A DNA stretch of 48,184 nt from an uncultured Muribaculaceae bacterium. GTDB taxonomy: Bacteria; Bacteroidota; Bacteroidia; Bacteroidales; Muribaculaceae. Positions 1 to 9,100 of the stretch are shown here, piece after piece. The notes beneath the pieces were generated by a model. It was not told the origin of the DNA, ran no database searches, and saw only the letters and a program-made list of their open reading frames with translations. The stretch is taken from NCBI GenBank assembly GCA_910586475.1, contig CAJUHM010000014.1:1-48184 (forward strand), in the 5' to 3' direction. Positions within the stretch are counted from its first letter, which is position 1. Each line of letters starts with the position of its first letter. The position numbers and the translations under genes were made by a program.

Positions 1-43
1 CGTGCGGGGCGGTATGAGGGGGCGGCATTGCAACATATCGCCG

Positions 44-51
44 CAAAGATA
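44..51 (-). promoter_or_regulatory. -7 box TATCTTTG for a gene left of the window
   Basis: Reading leftwards on the minus strand, the octamer TATCTTTG matches the Bacteroidetes -7 consensus TAnnTTTG. It lies just downstream of the permease stop codon, so it probably starts a separate minus-strand transcript whose gene is outside the window. No -33 element was confirmed. Bases 1-114 hold no gene that I can see. Confidence 0.45.
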
Positions 52-114
52 GGGCAAGCGGGGGCTGAGAGATTGCGAAAAACAAGAATTCAGCCGCCGC
101 TATGTGTTGTCCGG

Positions 115-1329
115 TCAGCGGCGTGGCGCGAAGCGGGCTGTGATTGTTGAGATGAACAGGCCGGTTGCGATGACGAGTAGTCCGACTATGAGGATGTCTG
201 TCGCTTCTACCCTTACGGGATAGGCGGTCACAGATAGCTGGGCTTCATTTCCGGCCAGCTTAATGAAGCCAAATGCCTGCTGAAGGAGGCAAAGGATGAC
301 GCCCGTAATGATTCCGATGAGTCCTCCGGAAGTTGAAATGAGCCAGCCTTCCCATGTGAATATGGCGCGAATCATTGAGGTGCGTGCTCCGAGAGCCTTG
401 AGGGTCTTCATGTTGTCGGCTTTTTCGATCATCAGCATTGAGAGGGTCGAGATTACGTTGAACGATGCGATGAGGAGGATAAAAGCGAGCATGATGAATG
501 TTATCCATTTCTCAATGGCTATCATGCGGAATGATTTTTCCTCCTGTTCGAGGCGGTCAGCGATTCTGAAATTGTCGCCGATGACGGCAGAGATCTGTTT
601 TTTAGCGGATTCGGGGTCTATTCCTTTTTCGAGGGATACCTCGATGTCGGATGCTTCGCCGTTGTCGTAGTCGAGCAGCTCTCGGGCAGTCCGGAGGCTT
701 ACGAAGAGAGTCGAGGCGTCTTTTTCGGCTTCGTTCAGTTCATAGACACCGGCCACGGCAAGCGAATCGGATCGAAACGCGCTCATCGGATTTGCGGGAT
801 TTATGCGTCCGAGACGTCGGGGGACGTAGAGAGCGAGCGGAGTCATGGCGTCGGGATGGGTTGCGAGTCTGATTGCAGTTCCGACGGATAGCACCGCGCA
901 GTCGACAGAATCGTCGAGAAGGGTATAATTTCCGTCTATGATCGCTTCTTTGAGTCTGCTGACACGGTTGAATCCAGATGGGACTCCGCGCATTGTGACG
1001 GCCACCTGACGGGCTCCGGAGATTGCAAGGGCCTGCTCGTCGATGGTTGCGAGGGCAGTGTCGATGCCGGGGATGCGGGCGACGGTGGCGGCAATCGAGT
1101 CGGCGCGGGCAATCACTTTTCCGCTGAGGGGCGTGATTTTCAGTTCGGGGTCGACGACAGATAGCCTGTTTTCGGCGAGGTCGCGGAATCCGTTGAAAAC
1201 GGATAGGACGCAGACAATGGCGATCGTAGCGACGGCAACGCCGCCGGTTGAGATTAGCGAGATGATGTTCACAGCACTATGGCTCTTCCTGGAGAAGAGA
1301 TAGCGCAGGGCGATTCTCAGCGATACCAT
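115..1329 (-). CDS. FtsX/LolC-LolE family ABC transporter permease
   Basis: A 404-aa inner-membrane protein of the MacB/FtsX permease superfamily, the family that includes LolC/LolE, which extract lipoproteins from the inner membrane. The N-terminus opens with a short basic segment, FSRKSHSAVNIIS, running into the first membrane helix (about residues 20-45). A large soluble periplasmic domain follows (about 50-265), then three further hydrophobic segments near 270-300, 325-350 and 375-398, the usual 1+3 topology. The length fits LolC/E (about 400-415). It lies 49 bp downstream of rbfA, an adjacency I recall as common in Bacteroidales. No ATPase is adjacent; the LolD-like ATPase at 20098-20775 is a possible partner, but that is inference. 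Confidence 0.88.
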   Translation of the reverse strand: MVSLRIALRYLFSRKSHSAVNIISLISTGGVAVATIAIVCVLSVFNGFRDLAENRLSVVDPELKITPLSGKVIARADSIAATVARIPGIDTALATIDEQALAISGARQVAVTMRGVPSGFNRVSRLKEAIIDGNYTLLDDSVDCAVLSVGTAIRLATHPDAMTPLALYVPRRLGRINPANPMSAFRSDSLAVAGVYELNEAEKDASTLFVSLRTARELLDYDNGEASDIEVSLEKGIDPESAKKQISAVIGDNFRIADRLEQEEKSFRMIAIEKWITFIMLAFILLIASFNVISTLSMLMIEKADNMKTLKALGARTSMIRAIFTWEGWLISTSGGLIGIITGVILCLLQQAFGFIKLAGNEAQLSVTAYPVRVEATDILIVGLLVIATGLFISTITARFAPRR

Positions 1330-1378
1330 TGAAAGAATTGATCGGTTGTTTTGTCGGGATTGGGAATAGGGTCTGTTT

Positions 1379-1714
1379 TCAGCGGGTCAGGAGGCTGTCG
1401 ATGTTGTCGATGTAGTCGAGCGAATCGTCGAGAAAGAAGCTGAGCTCGGGGGTCTTACGTAGCTGGTGGCGCACTATCTGAGCGAGTTCATAGCGTATTG
1501 TCTTGGCTGATCTGTTGACGCTCTCGATGACTTCGGGGGCTTTTTCGGACGGGAATACGGACAGATAGGCTTTAGCTGTGCTGAGGTCTGGCGATACTCT
1601 TACTGTGCTGACAGAGACGAGAGTTCCATGCATTTTCGCTGTCTGTCGACGGAAGATCTCACTCAGTTCTTTCTGGATGAGGCGTGATATTTTGGCCTGG
1701 CGGGTTGTTTCCAT
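1379..1714 (-). CDS. rbfA: 30S ribosome-binding factor A (RbfA)
   Basis: A 111-aa protein of the usual RbfA size (about 110-130). RbfA is a KH-fold protein that binds the 30S subunit and helps late 16S rRNA processing and cold adaptation. The sequence shows the typical opening (ETTRQAKISRLIQKELSEIF), the central VRVSPDLSTAKAYLSVFP strand-turn and the LRKTPELSFFLDDSLDYID stretch near the C-terminus, a hallmark of the family. The start at 1714 gives a normal N-terminus. It is probably transcribed from the -7 box at 1812-1819 through a leader that contains a strong hairpin, and is followed by the FtsX-type permease in the same direction. Confidence 0.95.
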   Translation of the reverse strand: METTRQAKISRLIQKELSEIFRRQTAKMHGTLVSVSTVRVSPDLSTAKAYLSVFPSEKAPEVIESVNRSAKTIRYELAQIVRHQLRKTPELSFFLDDSLDYIDNIDSLLTR

Positions 1715-1758
1715 ATTGTTTTGTCTGTTCTGGATTATACGATTGTCGTGATGCGGGT

Positions 1759-1800
1759 GCGGCGCAAGGTGTTCCGCTACGTTATAACGTAATGCGCCGC
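1759..1800. repeat. Nested inverted repeat in the rbfA leader
   Basis: The arms GCGGCGCA (1759-1766) and TGCGCCGC (1793-1800) are perfectly complementary. Nested next to the right arm is a perfect 14-bp palindrome, TACGTTATAACGTA (1778-1791). If transcription of rbfA starts just downstream of the minus-strand -7 box at 1812-1819, this structure lies at the very 5' end of the mRNA. It could be a stability hairpin, a translational control element or a protein-binding site. The rest of 1715-1926 shows no gene. Confidence 0.6.
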
Positions 1801-1811
1801 GAAAAGGCTCA

Positions 1812-1819
1812 CAAAGTTA
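1812..1819 (-). promoter_or_regulatory. -7 box TAACTTTG upstream of rbfA
   Basis: On the minus strand the octamer TAACTTTG fits TAnnTTTG, about 98 bp before the rbfA start codon. A -33 TTTG at the right spacing was not found, so the call rests on the -7 box and its position. Confidence 0.4.
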
Positions 1820-1926
1820 GTGAAAAATTCCCGTAGAATCTCTGTGTTCGTTGAATATGTTATGAATGAGCTATTTCCAACAGACTTTTAGGTCGAACTA
1901 ATTGGAGTAAGAGGATATAAAGCACG

Positions 1927-3795
1927 TCAACGCAGTTTTCGTCGATAGCGTTGATTCGGATGATTTGGGATTGACGAGTATTCTCTTTCCAGAACACCTT
2001 TCGAAATCAAATTTGGGAGAACATGGTTGCGCAGATATGTCTTATCTTTTCTTAATATCCGGGTAAGATCCTGAATAGTACGCCATTCAGAAGCAATCTC
2101 ACAAATGAGATTCTCCATTTCTACCTGACTCAGACGTTTCTTCTTTAAGAGAGCCTGTGCCCGGTCACTTAATAGATTATCTCTAATATTGTCTTTTTTG
2201 CTGTCAACATTAGTAGCTAAGCTGTCAACATTAGTAGCTAAGCTGTCAACATTAGTAGCTAAGCTGTCAACATTAGCATTCGTTGTTTTACCAGAAAGTC
2301 TATATTTGGTTCCGCGCCCATATCCGTCAGATAACAGCCACCCTTGCCGACACATTTGTTGGAGTAAGGCGGTTATATCAGATTTATGGAGTCGCAACAC
2401 AAATCTCAGCCGTTCATTTGTTACATTCTCCTCTGTTAAAGCCAAAGCCAATACGGTTTGAACCTGTGATGGTAGCTTCTGAGAGTCAATGTCGAGAAGT
2501 CTATTTAGTTCTGTCAATATTTCCGGCTGAATCAAGGATTGCATAGAGAGGCGGAACTCCACTTTATCCGGGCGTGTACGTTCAAATATAAATGGAGCTT
2601 TCCAATTGTTTCTTCGCCATCCCTCCATAATTTTTGCGCCACCGCTTCCTGCTTTTTCCGCGGGCCCCAACATCATGAACATTTTTTGCAGAGTGGGATT
2701 TCTACAAATGCTTTCTCCACCTTCAAAGAATTGTTCTTGAGAAATCAGCATTGTGCCTGGATTTGAAAAGCAGTAGGTGCCATTTTTGAATATAACCATT
2801 AATGACCCTTCAGCTTTATAGTCCGGGTGAACGCAAAGATTTACGAATACTTCTCTAATGGCTACGTGGGCAGGAGACTGATCAATTCTCTGATTATTCA
2901 TAAGACTGAACGGTTTCGGTAAGAAACCTTGCAGTCGTGGAAGAGTCCGAAGATAGAATTGAAACAAGTTTGCCTCCCAAGTTCCATCAGGATAAATTCG
3001 ATCTACCCAGCGATCTGTATCATTGATTGTAGTCTCATTACGATAATCAGGAAAGAAATTAGGCAGACATTCGTCATCGGTAATTGCTTCGTATTTTCCA
3101 AACATCAAAATCCCTGCTACCGTGAAGCCTTCCTCTCCTGTTGCACGATCTCTCCGATATGCACCAAGCTGTTTGAGAAAATTAAAGTCATCTAAAGTAG
3201 ACCAGACATGTTCAGGTTTAGCGATATTGAAAAGTTGACGATACTGTCGAAGGGATTCCTTATCAATATCGTCGATAGTGTATCCTTTAAGGATTCTTTT
3301 GTCGGTAGTGCGAGTGAGATCGGCGTCTGCAAACATTCGCTGCACTTCACTTCGAGTACATTTAAAGTCGCCCTCGTATCCACGCCGATATGTTCCACTA
3401 TATGGATCATGACCAACGTGTACCGGCCGCTGATCTCTGTTTGCTCTCGGCACTCGTATAATAAGTACATAGGAATCCTTAATCGGTATGGGTCTGACAT
3501 CATCATTATTCAGGAGGTTCAGGTTGATTGTATTTCTGTTAGCGACTCCCGACCATAGTTCTTTCTGCAGTTTATCAATGTCGGTTGCTGATAAATTATC
3601 TGATTTCAGATGACCATGTTTCTCTTTTACTCCTAATATCAGTATCCCTCCGTTGGTGTTAGCAAATGCGCTATATGTTTCCCAGAAAGAACCCGGGAAG
3701 CCTCCTTTTGCACCTTTAAACTCCAGCTCTTCGTTTTCAGCGATGTTCTGAATGGTGTCGAAATCATATGTTTTCCGGTCATCGAATAGATCCAT
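1927..3795 (-). CDS. AlbA_2/Schlafen-type ATP-binding protein with winged-helix C-terminus
   Basis: A 622-aa protein of the bacterial putative DNA-binding AlbA_2 family (COG2865-like). Residues about 18-150 hold the AlbA_2 pattern: an ELEFKGAKGG opening, then SAFANTNGGILILGVKE. Residues about 300-400 resemble the degenerate histidine-kinase-type ATPase domain (AIREVFVNLCVHPDY, where the family usually has AIREALVNALVHRDY; later AEKAGSGGAKI). The C-terminus looks like winged-helix segments, interrupted near residues 506-531 by four NVDS units from a 21-bp DNA repeat. The gene is visibly AT-richer than its neighbours and sits alone between core genes, which suggests acquisition. Relatives are called transcriptional regulators or suspected defence proteins; the function here is unknown. 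A -7 box lies at 3844-3851. Confidence 0.8.
   Translation of the reverse strand: MDLFDDRKTYDFDTIQNIAENEELEFKGAKGGFPGSFWETYSAFANTNGGILILGVKEKHGHLKSDNLSATDIDKLQKELWSGVANRNTINLNLLNNDDVRPIPIKDSYVLIIRVPRANRDQRPVHVGHDPYSGTYRRGYEGDFKCTRSEVQRMFADADLTRTTDKRILKGYTIDDIDKESLRQYRQLFNIAKPEHVWSTLDDFNFLKQLGAYRRDRATGEEGFTVAGILMFGKYEAITDDECLPNFFPDYRNETTINDTDRWVDRIYPDGTWEANLFQFYLRTLPRLQGFLPKPFSLMNNQRIDQSPAHVAIREVFVNLCVHPDYKAEGSLMVIFKNGTYCFSNPGTMLISQEQFFEGGESICRNPTLQKMFMMLGPAEKAGSGGAKIMEGWRRNNWKAPFIFERTRPDKVEFRLSMQSLIQPEILTELNRLLDIDSQKLPSQVQTVLALALTEENVTNERLRFVLRLHKSDITALLQQMCRQGWLLSDGYGRGTKYRLSGKTTNANVDSLATNVDSLATNVDSLATNVDSKKDNIRDNLLSDRAQALLKKKRLSQVEMENLICEIASEWRTIQDLTRILRKDKTYLRNHVLPNLISKGVLEREYSSIPNHPNQRYRRKLR
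2201..2277. repeat. 21-bp in-frame tandem repeat, three full copies plus 14 bp
   Basis: The unit CTGTCAACATTAGTAGCTAAG (plus strand) occurs at 2201-2221, 2222-2242 and 2243-2263 with no mismatch, and the first 14 bp are repeated at 2264-2277. On the coding (minus) strand each unit is one NVDSLAT heptad. Because the unit is a multiple of three, copy-number change would lengthen or shorten the linker without breaking the frame. Confidence 0.95.
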
Positions 3796-3843
3796 TTATT
3801 TCCAATTTAAGACTATGAAGAAGGCTCGTAATTGCGCCATAGG

Positions 3844-3851
3844 CAAAATTA
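3844..3851 (-). promoter_or_regulatory. -7 box TAATTTTG for the AlbA_2 gene
   Basis: The minus-strand TAATTTTG lies 49 bp before the start codon at 3795 and matches TAnnTTTG. No clear -33 partner was found. Confidence 0.4.
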
Positions 3852-3937
3852 CAGAAAAAAACCGAGATTTGAGATCTGTCTTATTATATTCTCTTGGAGT
3901 GTAGCCGTTAATGGTAATATTGTCGTTATGATCGTTA

Positions 3938-4428
3938 TTATAGGGTGTATTGTGTCTTTAACTTGTAGGTGACCCGTATATCATCGTGAAATACTCCCGG
4001 CTTTGTATCGAATTGCGAATTTCCGATCTTTTCAACGTACATATAAATATAACCGTATCTGTCTCCGCGAACTGATGCATCATACCATTTCACTTTTGCC
4101 ACATATCCTCCGTGGTCGATTATCTCGCATTTCCTGTTCCATTGCGCATTTATTGGGATGTTGACTGCGTCGAGAGATTCAACCTCTCCGGTGTATGTGA
4201 TTGCCGGGGCATCAAGGTAGTTGCTTAGTCCTTCAGCCGGAAGAATATCAGGATAATTGTTTATAATCCTAAATCGGAGGGTCCCATTGTGGCGGTAAAA
4301 TCCTCACCTCTCCCGATGGTTTCGATGAAGATGTCGGATTCTTCAGGTTCTTCTATACATGAGGTGAATGCCGAGAGCAATATAGCAATGGAAAAGGCGG
4401 TAATCTTTAGTTTAATAAATGTGCTCAT
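3938..4428 (-). pseudogene. Small lipoprotein gene broken by a -1 frameshift
   Basis: From the ATG at 4428 the minus strand encodes a lipoprotein signal peptide with lipobox LSAFTSC (Cys at residue 24), followed by an acidic stretch (IEEPEESD) of the kind that marks surface-exposed lipoproteins in Bacteroides. The frame runs into a stop at 4261-4263. The -1 frame then stays open from about 4285 to a stop at 3938-3940, encoding a plausible beta-rich domain (PDILPAEGLSNYLDAP near its start, GDRYGYIYMYVEKIG near its middle). The joining point is a GGG run (4283-4285 on the minus strand): one extra G would give a single reading frame of about 163 codons. It is either a real inactivated gene or a sequencing error. 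Family not recognised. Confidence 0.6.
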
Positions 4429-4524
4429 AGTGATGTTTTTATCAGTTGTATTAAGTTTTATAATTGGCGATTACAAGGTTCGCGCCCTCAATCTCCAGTC
4501 GGGGATTCGTACGGTCTGCTGTTG

Positions 4525-4532
4525 CAAATTTA
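4525..4532 (-). promoter_or_regulatory. -7 box TAAATTTG upstream of the frameshifted lipoprotein
   Basis: The minus-strand TAAATTTG lies about 97 bp before the start codon at 4428. It suggests the broken gene keeps its promoter, consistent with a recent lesion or a sequencing error. The rest of 4429-4623 shows no gene. Confidence 0.35.
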
Positions 4533-4623
4533 GTGCATCTGTTTGATAGATGCAACGTTTATGCTGTAAAACTAATAGGATGTAATTCGGACCTTAAATC
4601 ATAGCCGAATTTCTTTGTTACGG

Positions 4624-5574
4624 TCAGGATTGGCTCTCGTTGTTTTGGGGGTGGAGGAGAATGGAGAGGGCGTTTCTGCGCAGGCCTGCGAGTTTGGTGC
4701 GCTTTATGGCTGAGTGGGTGAAGAGTGTGGAGAAGGTCTGCTGGTCCATGTCGGCGGCTTTTTCGACGGTCAGCGAGGAGAGAGCGGGGCGTGGCCGGAG
4801 CTCGGGGAGGACGGACATGGCGGGGGCTGTGAGGTTGTGGGGGCATACGGCGGCGCAGATGTCGCATCCGTAGAGGTGTCCGTGGAGGTCGGTGTCGGAC
4901 GGGAAATCGCCGCGATGCTCAATGGTCAGATAGGAGAGGCATCGGCGTGCGTCGACGGCAGTGTTGTCCGAGAGGGCGTTGGTAGGGCATGCTTCGATGC
5001 ATCTCCGACAGTTGCCGCAAGTTCGGTGTCGGGCGGGAGATGATGCGGGGAGGTGTGCGGTTGTCAGGATTTCGCCGAGAAAGAAGCATGATCCGAGTCC
5101 GGGGATGATTAGATGGTTGTTGCGTCCGATGAATCCGAGTCCGGCCTGTACGGCCCAGTAGCGTTCGCGCAGCGGAGCGGTGTCGACGCAGACTCTTGTC
5201 TGGCCTCCGATGGAGTCGCGGATGTGAGAAGCGACGGATTCGAGCCGGTTTCTGACAACTTCATGATAGTCTGTACCGACGGCATATGCGGCTATTGACG
5301 CTGCCATCTGCGGAAGATCCCGTGGCGCGGGGTAGGGGATCGCACAGGAGATTATCGAACGGGCGTTTTCGAGCAGAAGAGCCGGGTTGTCGCGCAGTTC
5401 CGGGTAGCGTTCGAGGTAGTCCATCGAGGCGTTGCGACCGCTGGCGATCCATCGGCTGTAGGCGTCGGATGCTTCCTTCGAGACGGGTCTGATGTCGGCG
5501 ATGCCGAAACGGATGACTCCGGCTTCGGATAGGAGATCCGAGAGATCAATGCATTTCGAGAGGGAGGAGTTCAT
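4624..5574 (-). CDS. queG: Epoxyqueuosine reductase QueG
   Basis: A 316-aa cobalamin-dependent enzyme that reduces epoxyqueuosine to queuosine in the wobble position of GUN-anticodon tRNAs. Visible marks: the VDTAPLRERYWAVQAGLGFIG core with the catalytic Asp near residue 131; a first [4Fe-4S] motif CGNCRRCIEACP (Cys 186, 189, 192, 196); and the second cluster CDICAAVCPHN (Cys 237, 240, 244) with Cys 212. The length fits the shorter Bacteroidetes form (E. coli QueG is about 380 aa with extra C-terminal HEAT repeats). It overlaps the 3' end of the polysaccharide deacetylase by 29 bp, so it is the last gene of the DUF2723-deacetylase-queG operon. Confidence 0.95.
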   Translation of the reverse strand: MNSSLSKCIDLSDLLSEAGVIRFGIADIRPVSKEASDAYSRWIASGRNASMDYLERYPELRDNPALLLENARSIISCAIPYPAPRDLPQMAASIAAYAVGTDYHEVVRNRLESVASHIRDSIGGQTRVCVDTAPLRERYWAVQAGLGFIGRNNHLIIPGLGSCFFLGEILTTAHLPASSPARHRTCGNCRRCIEACPTNALSDNTAVDARRCLSYLTIEHRGDFPSDTDLHGHLYGCDICAAVCPHNLTAPAMSVLPELRPRPALSSLTVEKAADMDQQTFSTLFTHSAIKRTKLAGLRRNALSILLHPQNNESQS

Positions 5575-6166
5575 AGCCTTGTGAAAGTAGCCATTCGATT
5601 GAGCGAGGGAGGGCGTACCGGACGTTTTTTTCGGCTTTCAGGGAGTCGTGGAATACGATAATGGATCCGTTGCGAGCATAGCGGCGAACGTTGTCGAAGA
5701 CCTCTTGTCCGGTCAGTTTTTTTGAGTAGTCGCGGGTGACGAGGTCATACATGATGATGTTATAGTGGTTTTTGATAGCTGCCGCCTGGCTCCATCTGAG
5801 GAGTCCGTGGGGAGGCCGGAAGAGCGGGGAGTCGATCAGGCTGTCGGCTTCCGTGATGTCGCGCATGTAGCGGAAGGTGTCGACTTTCATACCCTGGAGA
5901 TGGTGCATCGTGTGGTTTCCCCAGGAGTGTCCTCTCTGTCTGATCTGTTCGAACAGGGCAGGGGAGCGGCGAACGTTGTCGCCAACGAGAAAGAATGTCG
6001 CTTTGATTCCGTAGGAGTCGAGAGTGTCGAGAATCCAGGGGGTCACCTGGGGTACGGGTCCGTCATCGAAGGTCAGATATGCGACTTTCCGCCTCTTTTT
6101 CCGGATGCGCCAGATGGCTTCCGGAAAAAGAAGACGGTAGAGCAAAGGGGGCTGTTCGATAAACAT
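5546..6166 (-). CDS. Polysaccharide deacetylase (NodB/PgdA-type CE4)
   Basis: A 206-aa carbohydrate esterase family 4 domain. Motif 1 is LTFDDGP (residues 31-37, metal-binding Asp pair); motif 2 is GNHTMHH (His 85 and His 89, the HxxxH metal ligands); motif 3 is RPPHG; motif 4 is VTRDYSK; motif 5 is IIVFHDS. Such enzymes remove N-acetyl groups from peptidoglycan or other amino-sugar polymers. No signal peptide is evident: the N-terminus has a short hydrophobic patch and then the basic run RKKRRK, so it may be anchored or cytoplasmic. It starts 2 bp after the DUF2723 stop and overlaps queG by 29 bp, so the three genes are translationally coupled. Confidence 0.92.
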   Translation of the reverse strand: MFIEQPPLLYRLLFPEAIWRIRKKRRKVAYLTFDDGPVPQVTPWILDTLDSYGIKATFFLVGDNVRRSPALFEQIRQRGHSWGNHTMHHLQGMKVDTFRYMRDITEADSLIDSPLFRPPHGLLRWSQAAAIKNHYNIIMYDLVTRDYSKKLTGQEVFDNVRRYARNGSIIVFHDSLKAEKNVRYALPRSIEWLLSQGYELLPLEMH

Positions 6167-6168
6167 TA

Positions 6169-9100
6169 TCAGCTATCCTGCTGGCTTTGCGCAGCAGCGG
6201 TCGCCTGGCGTTCGCGGTAGTCGATCTGACGTTTGAGGTTTACGCCTTTGGCTGCGAGCTCAGTCATGAGTTTGTCAGTGTCGCCACCTGCGTCGCGGTA
6301 GGCATCGATCAGGTCGAGATAGTAGATCATGTCGATGTAGCGGTCGGTGTTCTGCAGGGAGCTGTATTTAGACGGGCTCAGGCTCTGATAGTAGAGAACG
6401 TTGGTTGTGTAGCGGTCGATTTCGCCGCGCAGAATCTCTCGAGCGATCTGGCAGTCGGCTTCGTTGCCGGTCGCTTTTCCGATGACGTTGTAGAGGTCTC
6501 CGACCTGAGCACCGATCTGAGTAGCGAATGGCATTGCAGCCGTCGGGAGTTTTTCTCTCATGAGATTCAGGACGTTGCGAGCTTTCGTGTAGCGGTCTTT
6601 GCGGAATGCTTCGGCACCCGCTGTGTCGCCACCGGCAATCGAGTCGGCAAATTCGGCTTCGGTCACGAGAGCGATCGAGAGGTCGAGCATTGCCGAACGG
6701 TTAGTTGTGACCATGCGTCGAACGGTTTCGTCGAGATAGACCTGTCCGGGTTCGGTCACTTTGTCGAGTCCTCCCCACTGGAAGCGTTCGGTCACGTTGG
6801 TGTACATTTTGTCGGTGTTGACGCCCATGTCACGTCCACGATACAGGAGCGGGGTTATTTCATAGGCGAGTCCGGTGTTTCGCATGAACGGGGTGAGTCC
6901 CATGTAGCTTCGTTCGGGGACCGTCATGGCTATATATACGGGTCTGTTCCATCCGTTGGCGGCGGAGAGCGAGAGCATGTCGAGGGCCATGATGTTGTTG
7001 AGGTAGAGTCCGTTTGTCGAAGAGAAGTCCATCGGAATAGCGTCCATAGCGTAGTAGAGCGGGTTCTTGAGATCGTTCTCGCTGATGTGTCCGTCTTTGA
7101 CCATCTGATTGAGGTCGACGGGGATGTACATTCTGGGATGACGGATGATTGAGATTCCGTAGTCGTTTTCGCGAGCTTCGGGTTCGTAGATCTCCCGGAT
7201 GGCCTGAACTGCAGGAACGGTGTCGGAGGCTGAGAGCTGTGGCACGACGTAGGCAAATCCGAGTTCACCGTAGGCGTAGTCGGCGGGTTTGGCCTGGAGT
7301 TCGATTCCAGGAGCGTCGTAGCTCGGGCGTCGTATCTGGTTGATGTACCAGTCGGTTGTCAGATATGACAGGTTGACGACTTTGACATCGGTTCGTACGC
7401 CTTCGACTTCCTGGGCGTACCAGAGGGGGAATGTGTCGTTGTCGCCGTAGGTGAAGATGATCGCGTTTTTGTCGAGGCTGTTGAGGTAGTTCATTCCGAA
7501 GTCGCGAGCGGCGTATCTTCCCGAGCGGTCGTGGTCGTCCCATGTCTGCGAAACGACCTGAAGGGGAACTATCAGCCCGATGATTGCAGCGACAGCGGCG
7601 GCAATCATTGATTTGCGTGCGAGAGGGGAGTTGTTGTCGGGTTCGGTCGCGGGGCTGTCCTTGGTGTTATGGATTATGCCGAGGATCAGTCGCCAGAGTC
7701 CGGCAACTCCCATGCCGACCCAGATTGCATAGGCATAGAAGGATCCGGCGAATGCGTAGTCGCGTTCACGCGGCTGTCCGGGTGTCTGGTTGAGGTAGAT
7801 GACGATTGCGATACCAGTCATGAAGAACAGGAAGAAGACGACCCAGAATTGTTCGATGCCTCTTCTTGAGGTGAATGCCTGCCATCCGAGTCCGATGATT
7901 CCCATGATTAGGGGGAGGAGGAAGAATGCGTTGTGTCCGGCGTTGCCTTCGCCTTCGTCGTAGGGGAGCAGCGACTGGTCTCCGAGGCGTGGATTGTCGA
8001 TGAACGGGATTCCGGAGATCCAGTTTCCGTGGTTGACTTCGCCGTTGCCCTGAATGTCGTTCTGTCGGCCTGCGAAATTCCACATGAAGTAGCGCCAGTA
8101 CATGTGAGAGAGCTGATAGTTCATGAAGTAGCGGAAGTGTTCGCCGAAAGTGGGTTTGATTTTCGGCTGTGTCTCGAGCGAGTTTCCGTTGCTGTCCATG
8201 TAGGTTGTTCCCTGTACGGTTGTTCCTTTGAGTCCGCCGATCCATTCGCTGTAGGCCTGCCGGTGGTCCGGTTCGCCGCTATATATTCTGGGGAAGAGGG
8301 CGTTGAGCTCGGGCGTCATTACGTATTCCTTGTGTTCACCGTACATGTAGTATGCATCCTTGTCGGATTCGGAAGTCTTGACTTTCTTGGCATACTGGTC
8401 TTGACCGCTTTTGACGATCGGGGAACCGGATTCGTCGCGGACGGGCTGTGATTCCATTGTTTCGCCGTAGAACAGGGGTCGGTCTCCATACTGCTCACGG
8501 TTGAGGTAGTTGGAGAGTGAGAAGACGTTGTCGGGGGCGTTCTGGTTCATGGGTGTGTGGGCCGATGAACGGATGAGCAGAAGCGCGTAGCTTGAGTAGC
8601 CGACGAAGATGACGAGAATGCTGAGAGCCGCAATGTTGAGAATTCTGACGGGTAGCCGGCGTGTTTTGAAGAGGTAGACGGCCAGGGCCGCTGTCAGAAT
8701 CAATAGCGGCCAGAAGCCGTGTCCGATCCAGAAGACTCCGGAGAGGAATGTGCTTATGAGGAATGAAATTCTGATCCGCATCAGATTGTTCTGCCGGTAT
8801 AGCTCGAAAATTGTCCAGCAGAAGGCTGCGACGAGAACGAACGAGTAGATGAGCGCTCCCATGTTGAAGGAGAATCCGAGCCCGTTGACGAAGAAAAGCT
8901 CGAATTGCTGCGCCATCTTGATGAATCCGGGGACAAGTCCGTAGAGGATCAGTCCGACGATGACGAATGAGACCATCAGGGCCATTAGCGATCCTTTGCC
9001 GGTCGGGGAGGCCCATTTTCTGTAGTAGACAACCAGAACGATGGCCGGGATGCAGAGGAGGTTGAGGAGATGGACGGCGATCGAGATGCCGATAATGTAG

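Noticed and set aside
6187..7152. Plus-strand open frame of 321 codons
   Set aside because: Antisense to the DUF2723 gene, low-complexity Val/Asp/Glu-rich translation, no family.
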